NCBI RefSeq assembly: GCF_000337455.1
Contig: NZ_AOIU01000045.1
Coordinates: forward strand, 57,412-121,411
DNA from: Halosimplex carlsbadense 2-9-1
GTDB lineage: Archaea; Halobacteriota; Halobacteria; Halobacteriales; Haloarculaceae
Direction of reading: 5' to 3'
Length of the DNA: 64,000 nucleotides
Both the position numbers and the translations under genes were made by a program. The notes beneath the pieces were generated by a model, which searched no databases, was not told the origin of the DNA, and saw only the letters and a program-made list of their open reading frames with translations. Position 1 is the first letter of the stretch. Each line of letters begins with the position of its first letter. Shown one piece after another: positions 8,740 to 17,306 of this stretch.

Positions 8740-9765
8740 ATGGAGTGGGAACCAGACCGCGGACTGACGGTCCGGATGGGGCTCGCCCTGGCGCTGGTCG
8801 CCGTCCTGCCCGTCGCGTTCGTCTACGCGTTCGTCTTCGCGGCCAACACCGTCGGCGTCGAACTGCTCGCCTGGGCCACCGACGACCCCTGGAACGGCCG
8901 CTTCTACGCGAACCCGCTGGTCGTCGTCGGAGCCGTCGCCGTCGGCTTCCTCGCGCAGTTCGTCTTCGGCGACTCGGTGGCCCTGCGGTCGGTCGACGCC
9001 CGCCGCGTCGGCCGCGAGAACTACCCCGACCTGGTCGCCCGCGTCGACCGCCTCGCACAGGTCGCGGGCGCACCGACCCCGCGGGTCGCCGTCAGCCGAT
9101 CCGCCGTCCCCAACGCCTTCGCCGTCGGCGCCCGCCCCTCGCGGGCGACGGTCGTCGTCACCGAGGGACTGCTCGACGCCCTCGACGACGACGAACTCGA
9201 CGCCGTCCTGGCCCACGAGATCGCCCACGTCCGCAACCGCGACGTGGCCGTGATGTCCATCTCCTATTTCCTCCCGTCGCTGACCTACCTCGTCGCCATC
9301 GCCGCGTTCTACGTGCTCAAGGGCGTCTTCTACGTCGGCGGCGGCCTCGACGACGTGGACGGCGACGGCGCGAAAGGCGTCGTCGTCGCCATCGCCGTGC
9401 TGGTCGTCAGCGCGCTCGTCACGCTCGCCATCTCCGCGCTGTTCTGGCTGGCGAGTTTCCTCCTGTTCCGCGTGCTCTCGCAGTACCGCGAACACGCCGC
9501 CGACCGCGGCGCCGCCGCGATCACCGGCGACCCCGCGGCGCTCGCCTCGGCGCTGCGAGTCGTCGACGACGAGATGAGCGACGCGCCCGACCGGGACCTC
9601 CGCGAGATAGACGGCGGCCTCGAAGCCCTCTACGTCGCCCCGGTCGACACCTACCAGTTCGGAAACGACCGAGAACTGCTCTCGTCCGATATCTTCCCGG
9701 CGACCCACCCCTCGACGGAGGAGCGGATCGAACGGCTGGGGGAGCTGGCGGGTGAGCAGGCGTGA
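8740..9765 (+). CDS. htpX: HtpX-like M48 membrane metalloprotease
   Basis: 341 residues. Two transmembrane helices near residues 13-37 and 60-80 are followed by the M48 catalytic domain with HEIAH at residues 159-163. Two further helices follow (about 170-195 and 205-250), then the downstream EHAADRGAA segment, whose Glu is the third zinc ligand. The C-terminal THPSTEERIERL is typical of HtpX/Ste24-like proteases. The expected role is degradation of damaged membrane proteins under heat or envelope stress. Its TGA overlaps the next GTG in GTGA, so the lipoprotein gene is translationally coupled. Confidence 0.92.
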   Translation: MEWEPDRGLTVRMGLALALVAVLPVAFVYAFVFAANTVGVELLAWATDDPWNGRFYANPLVVVGAVAVGFLAQFVFGDSVALRSVDARRVGRENYPDLVARVDRLAQVAGAPTPRVAVSRSAVPNAFAVGARPSRATVVVTEGLLDALDDDELDAVLAHEIAHVRNRDVAVMSISYFLPSLTYLVAIAAFYVLKGVFYVGGGLDDVDGDGAKGVVVAIAVLVVSALVTLAISALFWLASFLLFRVLSQYREHAADRGAAAITGDPAALASALRVVDDEMSDAPDRDLREIDGGLEALYVAPVDTYQFGNDRELLSSDIFPATHPSTEERIERLGELAGEQA

Positions 9766-10871
9766 CTTCGCGGCGGCGGTTTCTCCGGGGCGTCGGCGCC
9801 GCGCTCGGGGCCGGTCTCGGCGCTTCCCTGGCGGGCTGTGGCTACCGACCGGGTGGCGGCGACATCCGCTGGCGAGAGAGCGGCAACTTCGCCGGCTTCC
9901 CGACGAGCGCGCTCGACGTGACCGACGGGCTGGTCGTGACCGTCGCGGACTCGACGATGAGCTTCGATATCGACCGCGAGGAGTGGACCCGCGGCGGCCA
10001 GATCACCGCCTACTCGACCGAGGACGGCGCCGAGTTGTGGAGCGACCACCTCGGCGGCGACCTCTCCTGTCACGCTGTCGGCGACGGCGGCGCGGCGGTC
10101 GGCTTCGACGGGGCGATCGTCCGCTACGGCGCGGACGGCAGGTGGTGGCAGTTCGAGGCGGGCGACCCCCTCGTCGCGCTCGCGGTCGCCGGCGAGTGGG
10201 CGTACGGACTCACAGAGACGGGTGCGCTCGTGGCCTGCTCCGACGGCGTCGAACGGTGGCGGATCGACCTGGACGCGGAACGCGGGGGCGGTGACGACCG
10301 ATTCGACCCGATACTCGCCGCCGACACCGAGGCGGTCGTCTGCTGGGTCGGCGGAACTGTCCACTGTCTCGACCCGAGCGGCCGCCGCCGCTGGCGCCAG
10401 CCCGGGATCGACGCTCACAGACTCTCGGTCGTCGACGGGCAGATCTTCGCGTCGTCGAGAGGCAGTCTGGTCGCCCTCGACGGTTCTTCGGGGGAGAGCC
10501 GCCGGATCGGCGACGGATCGATCACGGAGTTCGCCGTGACCGCGGACGCCGTCTACGGCGTCTCCGACCTCGACGTGGTCGCCTACCACCGGTCGGGCGG
10601 CCGTCGGTGGTCGACGGCCGACGACTCGGACTCCAGCCGGAACCGCCCAGCCAGCGACCCGACCGACTATCAGGGCCGGGTGGCCGCCGACTCCGAGGGC
10701 GTGTACGTCGACTCCTCGCGAGGACTCACGGCGCTCGATCCCGCCGACGGAAGCCTGCGCTGGCGCGTGGGCAACAGGTCCCTCTCGGCCGGCCCGTTCC
10801 TCGCCGACTCGGGCGTGCTCGTCGCCGCCGACGGGCAGCTGGTCTGTCACCACCGAGAGATCGGCGACTGA
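9762..10871 (+). CDS. Tat-exported PQQ-like beta-propeller lipoprotein
   Basis: 369 residues from a GTG overlapping the htpX stop by 4 nt. The N-terminus has a twin-arginine signal (TSRRRFLRG) and a lipobox ending LAGC, so it is probably exported folded and lipid-anchored. The rest is a repeated-blade pattern with recurring GxLVALD/GSLRW-type motifs (VVDGQIFASSRGSLVALDG, GLTALDPADGSLRW), as in PQQ-binding-like or BamB-like propellers. Coupling to HtpX suggests an envelope quality-control role; this is inference. Confidence 0.8.
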   Translation: MTSRRRFLRGVGAALGAGLGASLAGCGYRPGGGDIRWRESGNFAGFPTSALDVTDGLVVTVADSTMSFDIDREEWTRGGQITAYSTEDGAELWSDHLGGDLSCHAVGDGGAAVGFDGAIVRYGADGRWWQFEAGDPLVALAVAGEWAYGLTETGALVACSDGVERWRIDLDAERGGGDDRFDPILAADTEAVVCWVGGTVHCLDPSGRRRWRQPGIDAHRLSVVDGQIFASSRGSLVALDGSSGESRRIGDGSITEFAVTADAVYGVSDLDVVAYHRSGGRRWSTADDSDSSRNRPASDPTDYQGRVAADSEGVYVDSSRGLTALDPADGSLRWRVGNRSLSAGPFLADSGVLVAADGQLVCHHREIGD

Positions 10872-10909
10872 GCAGGCCGTGTCCCCATCGTCCCACAGTG
10901 CTCCCCGTA

Positions 10910-11248
10910 TCACCGCCGGGGCATCCACAGTCCGTAGAGAATACAGCAGAGGCCGACGATCGTCGCCAGGTCGGCGGCCAGCGCCAGCGCGGTGCGGACG
11001 GTCGACCGCAGTCCGGGCGCGAACGTCGCGACCGCGTCGAGGGCGGCGAACCCGCCGAACAGGACGCCGGGCGTCCAGAAGGCGACGAGAAAGCCCGCGG
11101 CGACGAACAGCATCGGCAGGCTCTCGTTCCGGCGGTACCCGCGGTAGGCGACGTAGCCGACGGCGAACCCCAGGACGGCGATGACGGCGGTCGTGATCCC
11201 GGGGATCAACCCGCTGGCGTCCGCCGCGAAGTGCAGCGGCGCGCTCAT
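10910..11248 (-). CDS. small three-helix membrane protein
   Basis: 112 residues with hydrophobic helices at about residues 13-35, 45-65 and 85-107. It fits a haloarchaeal family (recalled as DUF7521) usually found next to a winged-helix regulator. The start overlaps the stop of the upstream regulator by 4 nt, so the two genes form a coupled pair. Such pairs may sense and regulate membrane state, but no function is established. Confidence 0.7.
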   Translation of the reverse strand: MSAPLHFAADASGLIPGITTAVIAVLGFAVGYVAYRGYRRNESLPMLFVAAGFLVAFWTPGVLFGGFAALDAVATFAPGLRSTVRTALALAADLATIVGLCCILYGLWMPRR

Positions 11249-11637
11249 CTCAGGTCCTCCACGAACTCGGTGAACCGGTCGGCCATCCGTCCGCGGCGGG
11301 AGAGCCGTATCTCGAAGCCCTCGTCGGTGAGGTCGACGACGGCGCGGTCGAGCGTCGCGCGGTACACCTTGTAGTGGTGACCGTCCTCGCCGGCGCGGGT
11401 CTGCTCGGTGACGAGGTCCTGCTCGCGCAGCGTCTCCAGGCGCCGGTAGACGGTCGGTCCGGACACCGAACAGCGCTCGGCGAGTTGCTCCACCGAGAGC
11501 GCCTCGGCGGCCGTGGCTTCGAGGATCGTCCGCGCGCAGTCGTCGCCGAGCAGCGACGCCACGGTGTCGATGTCGGTGTCCTCATCCACACGTATCCACC
11601 GTCCTCCCGGAGTGTCAAGCCAGTGGCTCGACTTCAT
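11245..11637 (-). CDS. ArsR-like winged-helix transcriptional regulator
   Basis: 130 residues. The winged helix spans about residues 25-95: DDCARTILEATAAEALSVEQ opens it, CSVSGPTVYRRLETLREQDL is the HTH with recognition helix, and the wing is HHYKVYRATL. A C-terminal helix may dimerise. It forms a 4-nt overlap with the downstream membrane-protein gene. A CTTCA-N5-TGAAG inverted repeat (11632-11646) overlaps its own start codon, suggesting autoregulation. A single TTAA patch at 11661-11664 may serve both this gene and the divergent one at 11693. Confidence 0.8.
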   Translation of the reverse strand: MKSSHWLDTPGGRWIRVDEDTDIDTVASLLGDDCARTILEATAAEALSVEQLAERCSVSGPTVYRRLETLREQDLVTEQTRAGEDGHHYKVYRATLDRAVVDLTDEGFEIRLSRRGRMADRFTEFVEDLR

Positions 11638-11692
11638 CCAGTGAAGCCGTGGCTACCCCCTTAACTGGTTCGGCGCGGTAGGACCGAGTGTG

Positions 11693-11851
11693 ATGGTCGC
11701 AATCGACGAAACCACCCTCGGGCTCGCGTTCGCCGTCCTCGGCGTCGTGTTCTCGATCGCGTGGCTCGCGCTCGGACTGTACGGCATCAACTCCCTGCGG
11801 GAGATCCGGTCGGCGCTCGCCGACGACGACGCGGACGGCAACGGATCCTGA
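11693..11851 (+). CDS. 52-residue single-helix membrane protein
   Basis: A hydrophobic helix at about residues 9-31 (LGLAFAVLGVVFSIAWLALG) is followed by a short charged tail ending DDDADGNGS. It is divergent from the regulator with only 55 bp between start codons. The third-position GC bias fits coding. Function unknown. Confidence 0.6.
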   Translation: MVAIDETTLGLAFAVLGVVFSIAWLALGLYGINSLREIRSALADDDADGNGS

Positions 11852-11866
11852 CCGGTCGCTACCCGC

Positions 11867-12742
11867 TCAGTCGTCCGCGGGTTCCGCGCTGCCCGTCTCC
11901 GCCCGCACGCGCTCGACCGCGTCGGCCACGTCGGCGCCGGCGTCGGCCGCCCGTTCGAGCACCACGTCGGCCATCAGCGGCTCGGTCCCGACCGCGCCGG
12001 AGTACCAGATCCGGTGGCCGTCGACCGCGGCGGGCGTGTCCCAGCCGTCGCGGTAGTCGTCGGTCAGCCCCATGTCCTCGGGGATGTCCTCCTGGGTGTG
12101 GTAGCCGTCGGCGACGAAGAGGGGGACGACGACGATGTCCTCGCTCTCGAAGAAGTCGGTCACGTCGTCGACCTCGGGGTCCTCGTCCATGAACAGCGCC
12201 TTCACCTCGTCGAACCGGTCCATCTCGGCGATGCGGTCGGCGTGGTACTCGATGGCCTTCGCGGAGTTCTCGTTGCGTTCGGTGCCGTGGCCGACGACGG
12301 CGAGGCCGAACCCGTCGCCCACCTCGGGGTCGCCGGTCACCGACTCCGCGCGGCGGACGATCACGTCGCTCATCGCCTCGTGGGTGCCGACCGGGCCGCA
12401 GTAGTGGACCGTCTTGTCCACGTCGGTCGGGCGGAGCGTCGCGTGGGTGGCGCTGGTGCCGTCGGAGTCCCAGGCATCGGGGTCCCACTCCTCCAGGCGC
12501 AGCTCCCGCGGGATGACGTCCTCGGTGAAATACCCCTCCGAGATGAACAGCGGGACGACGTACACCTCGTCGCTCTCGACGGTCCGGAGAACTTCGCGGA
12601 AGGAGGGTTCCTCCTTCCAGAACCCCTCGCGGACCTCGTCGAAGGCGGCGGTCGCGCGGATGGTGTCTGCGTGGTCGAACGTCGGTGCGCTCGACCCCGC
12701 GTTGAGGTGCGAGCCGTGGGCGACGATGACGAGCGCTTCCAT
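11867..12742 (-). CDS. cbiX: sirohydrochlorin cobaltochelatase, CbiX type
   Basis: 291 residues from the ATG giving MEALVIVAHGSHLN; an upstream in-frame ATG would add a 47-residue unlike tail. Two homologous CbiX/SirB halves are visible. The first has VIVAHGSH (metal/ring histidine) and VVPLFISEGYFTEDVIPREL. The second has AVVGHGTERN and VVPLFVADGYHTQEDIPED. The enzyme inserts cobalt (or iron) into sirohydrochlorin in the anaerobic-type cobamide pathway. The DR2241-type partner is 3.3 kb away on the same strand. No other cobalamin gene is in the window. Confidence 0.88.
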   Translation of the reverse strand: MEALVIVAHGSHLNAGSSAPTFDHADTIRATAAFDEVREGFWKEEPSFREVLRTVESDEVYVVPLFISEGYFTEDVIPRELRLEEWDPDAWDSDGTSATHATLRPTDVDKTVHYCGPVGTHEAMSDVIVRRAESVTGDPEVGDGFGLAVVGHGTERNENSAKAIEYHADRIAEMDRFDEVKALFMDEDPEVDDVTDFFESEDIVVVPLFVADGYHTQEDIPEDMGLTDDYRDGWDTPAAVDGHRIWYSGAVGTEPLMADVVLERAADAGADVADAVERVRAETGSAEPADD

Positions 12743-12876
12743 GTCCGCAGGTACGGACGAGTCCCCCAAAGGGGTGTCGTTGGGCGTCGCCAACGTCGAC
12801 AGCGCTGTCCGCCCTGACTCGGCCCCGACCGCGCTCGCCCGTGGGATTTTTCGCGGTCCGGGTGGATCCGGCGGGT

Positions 12877-13350
12877 ATGACACTCGCCGCGGACACCCGC
12901 GAGGCCGTCCGACGCCACCCGTTCCTCTACGACGCGCTCCGGGCCGGCGTGCTCAACTACACCGCCGCAGCCCGCTTTCTCGACGTCGACGGCGAGACCG
13001 ACTCGGTCGTCGCCGCGCTCCGTCGCTTCGCCGAGGACCTGCCCGACTACGAACGACCGGGCGAGTCGCCGCCGGTGAGCATGCAGAGCGGGCTCGGCGA
13101 GGGCGACCCGGCCGACGCCTTGCTGGCGGTGAGCGACCTCGCGCTCGTTCCCGACGAAGGGTCACTCACGGCGATCACCGCCGGCGGCGAGGCCGACGCC
13201 GCCGCGCTCCGGCAGGTACTCGGGCGGCTGGAGACCGCCGAGGTGGCCGTGGAGGCCGCGGCGTTCGGTGGCGGGTCGCTGGTCGTCGTCGTCGGCCGAC
13301 GAGACGGTCCCGACGCCGTTCGAGCGGTCGAGGACGCGCTCGCCGCGTAG
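12877..13350 (+). CDS. haloarchaeal conserved protein, regulatory-looking
   Basis: 157 residues from the ATG at 12877, about 28 bp after the T-rich GGATTTTTCG. The N-terminus resembles a small HTH region (AVRRHPFLYDALRAGVLNYTAAARFLDVDG). The C-terminal half alternates beta strands and helices in an ACT-like pattern (VPDEGSLTAITAGGEAD, then SLVVVVGRRDGPDAVRAVEDAL). It corresponds to a haloarchaeal family recalled as DUF7523. Function unknown; an HTH-ACT arrangement would suit a metabolite-sensing regulator. Confidence 0.65.
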   Translation: MTLAADTREAVRRHPFLYDALRAGVLNYTAAARFLDVDGETDSVVAALRRFAEDLPDYERPGESPPVSMQSGLGEGDPADALLAVSDLALVPDEGSLTAITAGGEADAAALRQVLGRLETAEVAVEAAAFGGGSLVVVVGRRDGPDAVRAVEDALAA

Positions 13351-13412
13351 GGCCGGCCACCGCTCGCCGCCTATCCGCCAACTTGAAACGCCGGGCCGCG
13401 TAGAAGCCGGTA

Positions 13413-14897
13413 ATGACGCTCCAGGTGACGAACACGCTCACGGGCGAGCGCGAGGAGTTCGAGCCGGTCGACGACGACGAGGTCACCCTCTATCTCTGTG
13501 GCCTGACGACCTCGGACCCGGCCCACGTCGGCCACGCCCGGACGTGGACCCACACCGACGTCGTCCACCGGTGGCTGGAGTACCTGGGCTACGACGTGCG
13601 CCACGTCGAGAACTTCACCGACGTGAACGAGAAGATCGTCGCCCGCGTCGGCGAAGTCGGCGACGACGAGGAGAGCGTCGCCCGCCACTACACCGAGTCG
13701 TTCGTCGATGACATGCGCGCGCTGAACCTCAAACGCGCCGACGTCTACCCCCGCGTCTCCGAGCATATCGACGAGATTATCGCGATGGTCGAGACGCTCG
13801 TGGAGGCGGGGTACGCCTACGAGTCCGACGGGTCGGTGTACTTCGACGTGACCGCCGACGACGACTACGGCAAGCTCTCCAACCAGGACGTCGAGGCGTC
13901 GGAGGTCCAGGGCGACGAGGCGGAACTGGCCGAGAAGCGCCACCCCGCCGACTTCGCGCTGTGGAAGGCCGGCGGCGTCGACCCCACCGACATCGCCCAG
14001 CACCGCCACGACGAGGCGGCTCCCGCCGAGGAGGCCGCCGAGCGCGCCCAGACCTGGGAGTCGCCCTGGGGCGAGGGGCGGCCGGGCTGGCACATCGAGT
14101 GCTCGGCGATGTCGACGACCCACCTCGGCGACACCTTCGACATCCACGTCGCCGGGTCGGATCTCGTCTTCCCGCACAACGAGAACGAGATCGCCCAGAG
14201 CGAGTGCGCGACGGGGGAGCGGTTCTCGAAGTACTGGCTCCACACCGGGATGGTCCAGGTCGAAGACGAGAAGATGTCTTCGAGCCTGCGGAACTTCACG
14301 ACCGCCCGCGGGGCCATCGAGGAGTTCGGCGTCGACGTGCTGCGGACCTTCTTCGTCTCGACCGTCTACTCGGCCGACCCGACCTTCTCCGAGGAGACGC
14401 TGGCCGAGGCCGAGGAGCGCTGGGAACAGCTCGAACGCGGCTACGAGCGGGCGGTCGAGGCCGCCGATAGCGTCGACGCCTACGCGACGGCCGCCGACCC
14501 CGCCCTCCGCGAGGCGGTCGAGTCGGCCCGCGTCGACTTCGAAGCGGCGATGAACGACGACCTCAACACCCGCGAGGCGATGGCGGCGCTGCTGGAGTTG
14601 GCCTCGGCGGTCAACGCCCACGTCGACGAGCGCGACCGCTACGACTTCCCGGGACTCAAGCGAGCCATCGACGCCTTCGAAGCCCTGGGCGGCGACGTGT
14701 TCGGGCTCTCGTTGGGGACGGCCGAGGGCGGAGAGGTTCGGGTCGCCGAGGACCTGGCCGAACTCGTGCTCGACCTGCGCGAACGGGAACGCGAGGCCGG
14801 CAACTACGAGCGTGCGGACGAACTCCGCGACCGCCTCGACGAGGTCGGCGTCGCGGTCGAAGACGGCGACGACGGCCCGACCTACCGCTTCGAGTAG
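13413..14897 (+). CDS. cysS: cysteinyl-tRNA synthetase
   Basis: 494 residues, class Ia synthetase that charges tRNA-Cys. The N-terminal Rossmann domain has the zinc/cysteine ligand in LYLCG (Cys29) and the HIGH-type HVGH motif. HIECSAM and HNENE provide further zinc ligands. KMSSS completes the ATP site. The C-terminal half is the helical anticodon-binding domain. The length is normal. An AT-richer patch (ACTTGAAAC, about 13381-13389) may be the TATA element. Confidence 0.97.
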   Translation: MTLQVTNTLTGEREEFEPVDDDEVTLYLCGLTTSDPAHVGHARTWTHTDVVHRWLEYLGYDVRHVENFTDVNEKIVARVGEVGDDEESVARHYTESFVDDMRALNLKRADVYPRVSEHIDEIIAMVETLVEAGYAYESDGSVYFDVTADDDYGKLSNQDVEASEVQGDEAELAEKRHPADFALWKAGGVDPTDIAQHRHDEAAPAEEAAERAQTWESPWGEGRPGWHIECSAMSTTHLGDTFDIHVAGSDLVFPHNENEIAQSECATGERFSKYWLHTGMVQVEDEKMSSSLRNFTTARGAIEEFGVDVLRTFFVSTVYSADPTFSEETLAEAEERWEQLERGYERAVEAADSVDAYATAADPALREAVESARVDFEAAMNDDLNTREAMAALLELASAVNAHVDERDRYDFPGLKRAIDAFEALGGDVFGLSLGTAEGGEVRVAEDLAELVLDLREREREAGNYERADELRDRLDEVGVAVEDGDDGPTYRFE

Positions 14898-14975
14898 GCC
14901 CCGATTGGGGCGCGGGTCGCCGCCGTCCGGTTCCTCGTCGGCGGGTTTATTCCCCGCCGCGACAACGTCGGTCAC

Positions 14976-15623
14976 ATGCTACGATCTCGCCGTGTCGGTA
15001 TCGGAGTCGCGCTCGTTGTCTTGCTGGCGACCGCCGGCTGTGTCGGCTTCCTAACGGGGGACGCACCGCTCGGGTTCGCCGCGAACGCCACCGAGCCCGA
15101 CGACGCGACACTCGAGGAGACGGGGTACCGACTGGAGGCAAGCGGCTCGCCCAACAGCACGCAGAACGTCACTGTGGGGGGCCAGACCCGGCAGGTCGTC
15201 GTCTCCAGCGAGCTCCGGCGGTACAACCGCAGCGTCGCGCTGGCCGAGGGTATCGAGGGCGACTTCGCGCGGGTGACCGTCTTCACGTCGCCCGCCGCGA
15301 CGGTCGCGGGAACCTCGGTCAACCCCATCGGGTCGCTCTCCGACGAGCGGCTCGTCCGTCGGTTCGTCGGCGCCTCGTCGGGCCTCTCGAGTGTCGAGTT
15401 CCAGTCGAACCGCTCGGTGGAGTTCCTCGGCGAGTCCCGGACGGTCTCTGAGTACGCCGCTACCCGGTCGATGGGCGGCGTGCGGACGAACGCGACGATC
15501 CACCTCGCGACCGTCGAACACGACGGCGACTTCGTCACCGTCGTCGCCGTCCACCCCGAAGCGGTCGAAGAGCGCTCGCGAGTCGACGCGCTTCTGGCCG
15601 GCCTCCGCCATCCGCCGGCCTGA
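14976..15623 (+). CDS. secreted lipoprotein of the DUF6517 type
   Basis: 215 residues with a short signal peptide ending in the lipobox TAGC (Cys at about 23), so probably a membrane-tethered exported protein. The mature part is a single mixed alpha/beta domain with several Asn-X-Ser/Thr sites. The family (recalled as DUF6517) is widespread in haloarchaea and uncharacterised. It stands alone after cysS with a TTTATT element at about 14945-14950. Confidence 0.75.
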   Translation: MLRSRRVGIGVALVVLLATAGCVGFLTGDAPLGFAANATEPDDATLEETGYRLEASGSPNSTQNVTVGGQTRQVVVSSELRRYNRSVALAEGIEGDFARVTVFTSPAATVAGTSVNPIGSLSDERLVRRFVGASSGLSSVEFQSNRSVEFLGESRTVSEYAATRSMGGVRTNATIHLATVEHDGDFVTVVAVHPEAVEERSRVDALLAGLRHPPA

Positions 15624-15665
15624 CGGGCCCGTCGACGGGCGCGCTCGGGTCGTCTCGGGCCGGGA

Positions 15666-15839
15666 CTATCCGCCGCCGCCGGCGACACCGCTGCCGATCG
15701 CGGCGCCGCAGTCGGCGCAGCCGACCACGTAGAACCGCTTCGAGGACCGGAACAGTCCGGCCATCTTCGCGTCCATGTCGACGAACTCGACGTCCTCTTT
15801 CTCGGCGAGTTCCGCATCGCATTCAGGGCAGTGGACCAT
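15666..15839 (-). CDS. 57-residue zinc-ribbon protein
   Basis: Cysteine pairs CPEC (residues 4-7) and CADC (residues 41-44) frame a small ribbon. The C-terminus is Gly-rich (GSGVAGGGG). It is one of the zinc microproteins scattered through the window. The ATG lies near the divergent promoter region of the + strand operon. Function unknown. Confidence 0.7.
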   Translation of the reverse strand: MVHCPECDAELAEKEDVEFVDMDAKMAGLFRSSKRFYVVGCADCGAAIGSGVAGGGG

Positions 15840-15960
15840 ACAGCAACCCCCACCGACGGGTTCGGTAAGTGTCTTGTCCCGCCAGCGCGGCGAGGCGAGG
15901 GAGGGGCCTGGGCCGCCGGCCGGCATACGCTTTTGTCGTTCGCGGTCATCGGGGGTGGAC

Positions 15961-16131
15961 ATGAAAGCGGCACTCCCGATGGGGCTCGCGCTCACGGCGG
16001 TCGGGACCGCGGGGTACGCAGTCGGCGTCGCCGCGCCCTACCCGGGCCGGTCGATCTCCGTGACCGTCGTCATGGTCGGGGTGACGCTGGCGGCCATCGG
16101 TCGCTCGAAGTCACCGGAGGACGAGCCGTGA
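15961..16131 (+). CDS. 56-residue membrane protein coupled to corA
   Basis: Two hydrophobic segments (about residues 5-27 and 32-47) and a short charged tail. A TATA-like CGCTTTTGTC at about 15928-15937 gives leaderless spacing. The stop overlaps the corA GTG by 4 nt, so the two are translationally coupled. It might modulate the CorA channel, but only context supports this. Confidence 0.65.
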   Translation: MKAALPMGLALTAVGTAGYAVGVAAPYPGRSISVTVVMVGVTLAAIGRSKSPEDEP

Positions 16132-17105
16132 CGACCGCGCTCGTCTACCGCGCCGACGAGGTCACCGAGTACGACGACCTCCGGGCGGCCCGCGCTGCCG
16201 ACGGGACGACCTGGGTCCACGCCGCCGGCGTCGACCACGTCGAGATGGAGCGAGTCGCCGACGCGTTCGGCATCCACCCGCTGTCCGTCGAGGACGTGTG
16301 CAACGGCGTCCGCCCCAAGACCGAGGAGTACGACGACTACACGCTCGTCGTCGTCAAGCGCGCCACCCTCCGCGGCGGCGAGACGACCTTCGACGAGGAG
16401 ATCAGAGACGTGCCCGTCGGCGTCTTCGTCGGCAGCGACTGGCTGGTTACGCTCTCCCCGGGCCCCGCCGACCCGGTCGACCGCGTCCGGCAGGCCGTCC
16501 GCTCGGGCGACGAGCGACTCCTCCACCGCGGGGCCGACTTCACCGCCTACCGCGTCATCGACGTGGTCGTCGACGAGTACTTCGCGCTGCTCGACGAGAT
16601 CGAAGACGACATCGAGGCCGTCGAGGACGCCGTGACCACCTCGACGGACATCGAGACGCTCGAAGCCATCAACAGCGTCCGCCGCGAACTGCTCTCCTTC
16701 CGCAAGCTCGCCTGGCCCACCCGCGAGGCTGTCGGCGTCCTCGCCAGGGGCGACCCCGCTCAGGTCGACGAGGAGAGCGAGAAGTACTTCCGCGACGTGT
16801 ACGACCACCTCGTCCAGCTGGTCGACCTCACCGAGACCTACCGCGACCTCGCCTCCGGGGCGCGCGACATCTACCTCAACACCCTCTCGCAGTCCACCAA
16901 CGAGGTCATGAAGGTACTCACGGTCGTCGCGACCATCTTCATCCCGCTGACCTTCGTCGTCGGCATCTACGGCATGAACTTCGGGGAGAGTCCCTACAAC
17001 ATGCCCGAACTCGGCTGGCCCCTCGCCTACCCCGCCGTCATGGTCGGCATGTTGCTGGTGGCGCTCATCATGCTGTCGTACTTCCGCGGCCAGGATTACA
17101 TCTGA
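16128..17105 (+). CDS. corA: CorA-family magnesium/cobalt transporter
   Basis: 325 residues from a GTG overlapping the previous gene. The cytoplasmic alpha/beta domain and long stalk helices occupy residues 1-260. Two C-terminal transmembrane helices follow, with the YGMNF selectivity loop (G282-M283-N284) between them. This is a pentameric Mg2+ (Co2+, Ni2+) channel of the cell membrane. The length is slightly short of bacterial CorA but normal for archaea. Confidence 0.94.
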   Translation: MTTALVYRADEVTEYDDLRAARAADGTTWVHAAGVDHVEMERVADAFGIHPLSVEDVCNGVRPKTEEYDDYTLVVVKRATLRGGETTFDEEIRDVPVGVFVGSDWLVTLSPGPADPVDRVRQAVRSGDERLLHRGADFTAYRVIDVVVDEYFALLDEIEDDIEAVEDAVTTSTDIETLEAINSVRRELLSFRKLAWPTREAVGVLARGDPAQVDEESEKYFRDVYDHLVQLVDLTETYRDLASGARDIYLNTLSQSTNEVMKVLTVVATIFIPLTFVVGIYGMNFGESPYNMPELGWPLAYPAVMVGMLLVALIMLSYFRGQDYI

Positions 17106-17306
17106 GCGACGGCCTCCGAAGGGACGTTCAGCCGTGGGCTCGCCTACTCCCGAGACGCTCCGGCGTTCGGAGACAGCGACCGCGAACGCGCCGGGCCGTT
17201 CGTCGCTCACCGTTGCCCGCAGTCGACACACCCGGGACGACGCGACGCCGAAGACCGGGGAGACCCCGCTCGAAAAGTGTTTGAGTCGTCGGCAACAAGC
17301 CGGGGT

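Noticed and set aside
12743..12883. 47-residue N-terminal extension of CbiX
   Set aside because: It overlaps the promoter of the divergent gene at 12877 and is unlike CbiX, which begins at MEALVIVAHGSH.
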